Positions 1 to 4,762 of a DNA stretch of 8,523 nucleotides are shown here, in pieces. This DNA is from CAYOKT01 sp964404605. GTDB taxonomy: Bacteria; Electryoneota; Electryoneia; Electryoneales; Electryoneaceae. Location: assembly GCA_964404605.1 (NCBI GenBank), contig CAYOKT010000107.1, positions 1 to 8,523 on the forward strand, in the 5' to 3' direction. A program made the position numbers and the translations under genes. The notes below the pieces were generated by a model. It made no database searches, was not told the DNA's origin, and saw only the letters and a list, made by a program, of their open reading frames with translations. Every line of letters starts with the position of its first letter. Positions within the stretch are counted from its first letter, which is position 1.

Positions 1-4
1 CCCC

Positions 5-1096
5 TCAGCGCGGCGGAACTTCCTTCGCCTGCTTCACCAGGTCGGACCAGCGGAGCTTCAGCGCCCACAGTCCCAGCAGTCCCATCCCCGAGAGAGTGAT
101 GTAGTTCAGGGCGTGCAGGGCGGCGGCGAAGACCACCGCGACTCCTGTCGGCACCCCGAAATAGCTCGCGCCGAGCACGATTGCGCTGTGGTAGGTCCCC
201 ACCGCGCCGGGGGCGGAGGGGACGCTGTAGCCGATGGACGTGATCACCGTCATCGCGGCCGCTTCCACCCAGGCTCCGCAGGCGAAGGCGGGGTAGCTGC
301 CGTCCGTGAAGGAGAAGGCATCGAAGAACAGCTTCATCATCGTGCAGTACATGGCCCACAGGGCGAGGGTGGACCACAGCATGTGGAGCATCGTCTTCGT
401 GCTGCGGAGAACGGAGAGCCCGTTGAGGAAACCGATCATCGCCCGGCCGATGCGGGTGACCAGCTTTCCGCGTCCCTCGATGCGGGCATGAAACCAGGCG
501 GCTGTCTTTTCCACGGACGCGGCGAGAACCCAGGCGGCGAGGATGAACAGGGTGACCAGGACGGCGAATGTCACCCCTCCCGCCTTCAGCCAGCCGGGGA
601 CCTCCCAGACGGCGAGGGTGATTCCGAAGAGGATGCACAGGCCGGCGAGGTCGAACGCCCGCTCGAGGACGACCGTTGTCAGCAGCGCGGTCACCGGCAG
701 CGAGGCGCGTCGGGCGACGAACACCGCGCGGAGAAACTCTCCCGCCCGCAGGGGCAGAACATTGTTCAGCAGGTACCCGAGGTTGACACTCCAGAAGACG
801 AGTTTGTAGGGCGCGTGTCCCACGGTGGCGATGATCCGCTGCCAGCGCCACCCGCGGAGCAGGAGGGAGAGGATCATCAGCAGGAGGGCTTCCAGGATGG
901 GCAGCCATCGGAGGTGCCCCAGCGCGGTCTGGAGATCGTCCCCGCCGATGCGGAACGTGCCGAACAGCGCGGCGCCCGGCCCGAGCTCACCGCGCAGCAT
1001 GGCGCCGATGTGGGGCTTGAAGAGGAGCACGTACACCAGGACCAGGCTGATGGCCAGGCTGATCAGCGTGCGATAGTTCCGGCGGGAGTGGTTCAT
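5..1096 (-). CDS. Flippase-like / lysylphosphatidylglycerol synthase TM-domain (UPF0104) integral membrane protein
   Basis: This 363-residue polytopic inner-membrane protein belongs to the LPG_synthase_TM / UPF0104 superfamily (Pfam PF03706). Hydrophobic segments lie at about residues 10-26, 64-80, 98-116, 135-165, 174-194, 236-258, 272-292, 300-330 and 332-347. Family-type motifs are visible: NNVLPLRAGEFLRA at 111-124, VVLERAFDL at 142-150 and SAPGAVGTYHSA at 294-305. The family includes the membrane half of MprF, which flips lysyl-PG, and stand-alone relatives linked to lipid or glycan handling. This protein lacks the soluble C-terminal aminoacyl-transferase domain of MprF, so lysyl-PG synthesis should not be assumed. 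The substrate is unknown. The start ATG overlaps the lolA stop by four bases (ATGA) and has no Shine-Dalgarno sequence of its own, which suggests coupled translation as the third gene of an ftsK-lolA operon. The gene is complete, with its TGA near the window edge. Family assignment is firm; function is inferred only in broad terms. Confidence 0.86.
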   Translation of the reverse strand: MNHSRRNYRTLISLAISLVLVYVLLFKPHIGAMLRGELGPGAALFGTFRIGGDDLQTALGHLRWLPILEALLLMILSLLLRGWRWQRIIATVGHAPYKLVFWSVNLGYLLNNVLPLRAGEFLRAVFVARRASLPVTALLTTVVLERAFDLAGLCILFGITLAVWEVPGWLKAGGVTFAVLVTLFILAAWVLAASVEKTAAWFHARIEGRGKLVTRIGRAMIGFLNGLSVLRSTKTMLHMLWSTLALWAMYCTMMKLFFDAFSFTDGSYPAFACGAWVEAAAMTVITSIGYSVPSAPGAVGTYHSAIVLGASYFGVPTGVAVVFAAALHALNYITLSGMGLLGLWALKLRWSDLVKQAKEVPPR

Positions 1097-1761
1097 CGCA
1101 GGTCGTACACCGTGGCATCCTCGGGGAGTTGCAGGGTGAACCGCTCCTCGCCGATGGGCTCATTCAGCCGGATGTCGCGCAGGATGTACGTCGTCAGGTT
1201 CCCGTCCAGGTCGGTGAACTCCATCCGCCGGGTGATGGAATCCTCGGCTCCGATCCACACCTTCACCCTGCGCACCCCGACCTTCGGATCCTTGGGGGTG
1301 AGTTCGAGCAGCCAGGCCTCTTTTCCCCCGATCATCGCTTCGCGCACCGAGGTGACATCGAACTTCTTCGGGTACTCGAAGAGGATTTCCCGGGGCAGAA
1401 TCCCCGGCTCGGCCTCCTCCAGCGGCTCGATGATCGCCTGGCGGTTGAGCGCGTTCCACCGCCAGAGGGTTTTACCGTCGGTGACCATCACCTGCTGGGG
1501 CGTCTCGTACCGGAAGCGCTCCGGCTTGGCCAGCTCCATGGACCCCTCGGTGACCTCGACCTCGCCGGCCAGCGCCCACTGGAACTCGTAACGGAAACGG
1601 CAGGAGAAGGTGGTCAGGGCATCGTAGGCTTTCTGGATGCGTTTCACCAGCTTCTTCCCGCTCGGCGTCCCCGCCTGCGCGGGCAGAGCAGCGAGGGAGA
1701 GCGCCAGGAGGACTGACGGGAGGATGAGGGCGGGTGAGCGGGAGAAGGGCCGGCGGCTCAT
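1093..1761 (-). CDS. lolA: Outer-membrane lipoprotein carrier protein LolA-like periplasmic chaperone
   Basis: This 222-residue exported protein is of the LolA family. LolA takes mature lipoproteins from the LolCDE ABC transporter and carries them across the periplasm to the outer membrane. An N-terminal signal peptide is clear: basic SRRPFSRS, a hydrophobic core at about residues 11-26, and cleavage after AQA near residue 30. Family hallmarks follow. There is an amphipathic opening helix (about 36-50), the strand pattern ELAKPERFRYETPQQ at 76-90, VTDGKTLWRWN at 93-103, and a C-terminal FTLQLPEDATVYDLR at 208-222 that matches the usual LolA ending. Length is typical. The ATG overlaps the ftsK stop as ATGA, and only a distant GGAG lies upstream inside ftsK, so coupling to ftsK translation is likely. 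No LolB or LolCDE gene is in the window. Many non-proteobacterial diderms carry LolA without LolB. LolA-like proteins in other pathways share this fold, so the exact cargo is inferred. Confidence 0.87.
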   Translation of the reverse strand: MSRRPFSRSPALILPSVLLALSLAALPAQAGTPSGKKLVKRIQKAYDALTTFSCRFRYEFQWALAGEVEVTEGSMELAKPERFRYETPQQVMVTDGKTLWRWNALNRQAIIEPLEEAEPGILPREILFEYPKKFDVTSVREAMIGGKEAWLLELTPKDPKVGVRRVKVWIGAEDSITRRMEFTDLDGNLTTYILRDIRLNEPIGEERFTLQLPEDATVYDLR

Positions 1762-4052
1762 GATGTGAGGAACTCCTGCGCCTCGTCCGGCCCGATGAGC
1801 ACCTCCCGCGCCTTCGAGCCCTCGAAGGGGCCGACGATGCCGGCCTGTTCGAGCTGGTCGAGGAGGCGTCCGGCGCGACTGTACCCGATCTTCAACCGCC
1901 GCTGCAGGAGGGAGACCGAACCCTGCTGGTGGCGGACGACCAGCCGGACCGCCTCCTCGAACAGGGCGTCCCGTCCCTCTTCCGCGAACACATCGCCGCC
2001 GCCGTTCTCCATCCCGGCCGGGAGATGCAGGGTCACATTCTTCACGTAGGCCGGCTGCTTCACCACGTGGGCGATCAGGCGGTGCACCTCGCTGGTGCCG
2101 ACGAACGCCCCGTGAAAACGGGTGAGCATCGGCGAGCTGCCGGAGAGGAAGAGGCCGTCCCCGCGGCCGAGAAGCGTCTCCGCGCCGGAGCGGTCGAGGA
2201 TCGTGCGGCTGTCGACCTTCGAGGCGACCACGAAGGCGATGCGGGAGGGGAAATTCGCCTTGATCACGCCGGTGATCACGTCCACCGAGGGGCGCTGGGT
2301 CGCGAGCACGATGTGAATCCCCACCGCGCGCGCCATCTGGGCCAGGCGCGCGATCGGCTCCTCGATGTCGCGGCCTGCGGTGAGGATCAGGTCCGCGAGT
2401 TCATCGACGATCAGGACGATGTAAGGCAGCTTCCGGTACTCACCGCCCTCATCGTCCGGTTTCACCTTGCCCGCATCGATCATCCGGTTGTAGTCACCGA
2501 TCCCGCGCGCGCCCGTCTCCGCGAGACGGTCGTACCGGTTTTCCATCTCGCGGACCAGGCTCTGGAGCAGGAGGACGGCGTTTTTCGGCGTGGTGGCGAT
2601 CACCTCGTCCGTCTCCTCGAGGAAGAGCAGGTGGTGCCGCCGCAGCTCGGCGTAGGCGGAAAGCTCGAGCTTCTTCGGGTCGACCATCGCGATCTGCACC
2701 TCGTCCGGACTGCGTTTCAGCAGCAGGCTCGTGATGATCGCGTTCAGGCAGATGGATTTGCCGGAGCCGGTCGTGCCCGCGATGAGCAGGTGCGGCATCT
2801 CGGTCAGTTCGATGACGAAGACCTCGCCATCCGCGGTCTTTCCGAGGGCGAGAGGCAGCGGCCCCTCCGCCTCGCGGAACTCCGGCGAGGCGGCGATCTC
2901 CCTCAGCGAGACCATGCGCGGCGAGGGGTTGGGGACTTCGATCCCCACCGCGCCCACGCCGGGGATGGGGGCGAGGATGCGCACCGGGGCCGCCATCGAC
3001 AACGCCAGGTCGTCCGCGAGGGAAGTGATGCGGCCCACCTTGACCCCCGGGGCGGGCTTGAGGTCGTACCGGGTGATCACCGGCCCGGGATGGATCTGGA
3101 CGACCTGGGCCTCGACGCCGAATTCCGCGAGCCGCTCCTCGAGCAGCGCCGCCTGCATCCGCAGGGCCTCCTCGTCGAGCTCGGGCGTTTCGTCCTCTTC
3201 CGGCGGGGCATCGAGAAGGTCCACGGAGGGGATCCGGTAGACCCCCTCGCCCGCGGGCGGCGCCGCTTCCACGGCGTGTGCCGCCCGGGTTCGCTTCCTC
3301 CCGGCGAGGATCTCCGGGGCCGGTTCTTTCACGGCTGCCGGTTTCTCCTCCTCCGGCGGCTCTTCGTCCCGAACGGCCCGCTCCTTCTTCCCGCCTCTCT
3401 TCAGCACCTCGGGCGGTTTCACGGCCCGTGCTGTTCGTTTCAGGCTCGCGGGGCGCGGTTTCAACCGGCCCAGTCCCGTCACCAGCCCCCGCCCGGCTCC
3501 CGCCGCGAGGTGCATGATGGCGACCCACCGGATGCGGAGGAGTACGGTGATGTAGATCAGCGACAATCCGATCAGCAAAATCCAGGACCCGGCGATACCG
3601 AGGTACCCGAGGAGCAGGCCCGCCAGCCCCCAGCCGACCAGTCCGGTCTGCTCGAGGGACTCGCCGAAGCCGTTCCCCGTGCGGACGACGCCCCAGATGG
3701 AGGCGGCGAGCACGGCCGCGACGAGGAGCGGCCCGCCGAGGCGCAGGGTGATCCGTGAACCGCGCCCACGCAGGAGGTCGAGGCCCGCCAGCGCGAGGAG
3801 CAGCGGTATCAACAGGGAGAGGATACGGCCGAAGGTGTAGTGGACGACGAGGTCCGCGACCACCGCCCCGGCGGGACCGAGACGGTTGGTCACCGCCGGA
3901 CCGCTGCCGTTGGGTGGATCCGCGGGGTTGAAACTGAGCACGGCGGCGGCGATCATCACCGCGAGGGTGAGCAGGGCGATACCCGCCACGTCCCTCACGG
4001 GACTGGATCGCTCATTGCGCCTGCTCCGCCTTCCCGCTTTGCGTTTCGCCAT
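1758..4052 (-). CDS. ftsK: DNA translocase FtsK/SpoIIIE
   Basis: This 764-residue septal DNA pump moves chromosome ends through the closing division septum and typically activates XerCD recombination at dif. An Arg/Lys-rich cytoplasmic start (residues 1-20) is followed by four predicted membrane segments (about 22-40, 62-92, 105-122, 138-172). Next comes a charged Glu/Lys/Pro-rich linker (about 200-295), short compared with E. coli FtsK. The alpha/beta motor region starts near 300. Walker A is GTTGSGKS at 426-433, Walker B is IVLIVDEL at 545-552, and LATQRPS lies at 583-589. The C-terminal winged-helix gamma domain (about 695-752) includes SLLQRRLKIGYSRAGRLLDQL, which resembles the KOPS-reading helix of known FtsKs. 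The ATG at 4052 is preferred because AGGAA lies 6 bases upstream. The frame also extends to a TTG at 4127, but that would add 25 residues with no membrane or family character. This is the first gene of the ftsK-lolA-flippase operon. Confidence 0.97.
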   Translation of the reverse strand: MAKRKAGRRSRRNERSSPVRDVAGIALLTLAVMIAAAVLSFNPADPPNGSGPAVTNRLGPAGAVVADLVVHYTFGRILSLLIPLLLALAGLDLLRGRGSRITLRLGGPLLVAAVLAASIWGVVRTGNGFGESLEQTGLVGWGLAGLLLGYLGIAGSWILLIGLSLIYITVLLRIRWVAIMHLAAGAGRGLVTGLGRLKPRPASLKRTARAVKPPEVLKRGGKKERAVRDEEPPEEEKPAAVKEPAPEILAGRKRTRAAHAVEAAPPAGEGVYRIPSVDLLDAPPEEDETPELDEEALRMQAALLEERLAEFGVEAQVVQIHPGPVITRYDLKPAPGVKVGRITSLADDLALSMAAPVRILAPIPGVGAVGIEVPNPSPRMVSLREIAASPEFREAEGPLPLALGKTADGEVFVIELTEMPHLLIAGTTGSGKSICLNAIITSLLLKRSPDEVQIAMVDPKKLELSAYAELRRHHLLFLEETDEVIATTPKNAVLLLQSLVREMENRYDRLAETGARGIGDYNRMIDAGKVKPDDEGGEYRKLPYIVLIVDELADLILTAGRDIEEPIARLAQMARAVGIHIVLATQRPSVDVITGVIKANFPSRIAFVVASKVDSRTILDRSGAETLLGRGDGLFLSGSSPMLTRFHGAFVGTSEVHRLIAHVVKQPAYVKNVTLHLPAGMENGGGDVFAEEGRDALFEEAVRLVVRHQQGSVSLLQRRLKIGYSRAGRLLDQLEQAGIVGPFEGSKAREVLIGPDEAQEFLTS

Positions 4053-4058
4053 CCGCCG

Positions 4059-4063
4059 TTCCT
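4059..4063 (-). promoter_or_regulatory. Ribosome binding site of ftsK
   Basis: AGGAA on the minus strand lies 6 bases before the ATG at 4052. It decides the start: the upstream TTG at 4127 in the same frame has no comparable signal and would begin only a few bases after the candidate minus-strand transcription start. Confidence 0.7.
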
Positions 4064-4118
4064 GAAAAATCGCTTCAAGGTAGCGTCCGCCTTCTCTCCG
4101 CGCAAGAGGCGCCCCGGC

Positions 4119-4150
4119 TGTGCACAATCCGGGAGGAAGGGTACTATATT
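4119..4150 (+). promoter_or_regulatory. Candidate sigma70-type promoter for pgsA and the metallopeptidase gene
   Basis: An AT-rich island sits in otherwise GC-rich DNA. Two registers are possible. TATATT at 4145-4150 matches the -10 consensus at 5 of 6 positions. TACTAT at 4142-4147 lies 17 bases after TGTGCA at 4119-4124, a weak -35 with 3 of 6 matches. Either would start transcription about 30-35 bases before the pgsA ATG. This was judged by eye against the general consensus; the sigma preference of this organism is unknown. Confidence 0.4.
4143..4148 (-). promoter_or_regulatory. Candidate -10 element for the ftsK operon, overlapping the plus-strand -10
   Basis: The minus strand reads TATAGT here, 5 of 6 matches to TATAAT. 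The best -35-like hexamer upstream on that strand is TTACCA, about 20 bases away, which is longer than the usual spacing. If used, it would give ftsK a leader of roughly 80 bases. The element overlaps the plus-strand -10 candidates, so polymerase could bind this site in either orientation but not in both at once. Confidence 0.35.
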
Positions 4151-4158
4151 CACATCTT

Positions 4159-4179
4159 GTAACCGGTGTGGTAACAGGT
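4159..4179 (+). repeat. Imperfect 9-base direct repeat, possible operator upstream of pgsA
   Basis: GTAACCGGT (4159-4167) and GTAACAGGT (4171-4179) differ at one base and start 12 bases apart. They lie between the candidate -10 region and the pgsA ATG, where a repressor could block the plus-strand promoter. AGGT of the second copy is also the better-spaced, though weak, Shine-Dalgarno for pgsA, 10 bases before the ATG. The other candidate, AGGG at 4183-4186, is only 3 bases away. A regulatory role is inference. Confidence 0.35.
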
Positions 4180-4189
4180 AGCAGGGCCC

Positions 4190-4762
4190 ATGCGACGGCA
4201 GGTGCCGAACATTCTCACCGTTCTGCGGTTCCCGCTGGCCGCCGTTTTCCTCTATGGTTTCTTCCAGCCTTCCATGAGCTGGCGGCTGGCGGCCACCGCG
4301 TGTTTCATCCTCAGTGCTCTCACGGACACCTTTGACGGCTTGCTCGCCCGCAAGATGGGGGCGATCACCGGGGTGGGGGCATTCCTCGATCCGCTCGCGG
4401 ACAAGGTGCTCGTGTTGAGCGGTTTTTTCGCCCTGATGCTGCGCCCCGACCTGCCATGGGGCGGGTGGGAGCCCGTGATCATCGTCTCCGTGCTGCTGAT
4501 CGCCCTCCGCGAGGTCGGGATCACCGTGCTCCGCTGGGTGCGGGTGACCGGGGACAGACCCCTGGTCACCTCCTTCTGGGGCAAGGCGAAGACGACCACC
4601 GAGATGGTCACCTTGATCGTCGCCCTGCTCACCTTCAACCTGCTGGAGCTGTACGGTCTGCAACTGCCCGTTCTGATTCACCTCGTCGCCGTCGGTGTCG
4701 TCGGCAGCGCCCTGCTCGCGGTATACAGCGGGCTGGGCTACCTCCGCATCGTGCGCACCTGA
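4190..4762 (+). CDS. pgsA: CDP-diacylglycerol--glycerol-3-phosphate 3-phosphatidyltransferase
   Basis: This 190-residue inner-membrane enzyme condenses CDP-diacylglycerol with glycerol-3-phosphate to phosphatidylglycerophosphate, the committed step to phosphatidylglycerol and cardiolipin. The full CDP-alcohol phosphatidyltransferase signature is present: D46, D49, G50, A53, R54, G63, D67 and D71, in the exact spacing D-x2-DG-x2-AR-x8-G-x3-D-x3-D. The aspartates bind the catalytic metals. The N-terminus PNILTVLRFPLAAVF (6-20) is typical of PgsA, as are RE at 107-108 and GKAKTTTE at 131-138. About five to six membrane segments are visible and the length is normal for the family. PgsA is favoured over phosphatidylserine or cardiolipin synthase by the N-terminus, the size and the GKxKT region. 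The gene is divergent from ftsK. Its TGA overlaps the next ATG by one base (TGATG). Confidence 0.94.
   Translation: MRRQVPNILTVLRFPLAAVFLYGFFQPSMSWRLAATACFILSALTDTFDGLLARKMGAITGVGAFLDPLADKVLVLSGFFALMLRPDLPWGGWEPVIIVSVLLIALREVGITVLRWVRVTGDRPLVTSFWGKAKTTTEMVTLIVALLTFNLLELYGLQLPVLIHLVAVGVVGSALLAVYSGLGYLRIVRT

Noticed and set aside
113..1591. 492-codon plus-strand open frame opposite the flippase-like gene and lolA
   Set aside because: Its translation is low-complexity, rich in Gly/Glu/Asp/Gln/Arg/His, with no domain. Both genes on the other strand are well supported. Long antisense frames are expected in GC-rich coding DNA.
1929..3758. 609-codon plus-strand open frame opposite ftsK
   Set aside because: It is an antisense shadow of a fully motif-supported FtsK. 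The translation is Arg/Asp/Gly/His-rich with no recognisable fold.
4053..4127. 25-residue N-terminal extension of FtsK from a TTG at 4127
   Set aside because: It has no ribosome binding site and the extension has no FtsK character. ATG 4052 has AGGAA at good spacing and gives the usual basic N-terminus.
4456..4761. In-frame upstream extension of the metallopeptidase to 4456
   Set aside because: The extension lies entirely inside pgsA in another frame and would bury the obvious signal peptide. ATG 4762 places that signal correctly at the N-terminus.
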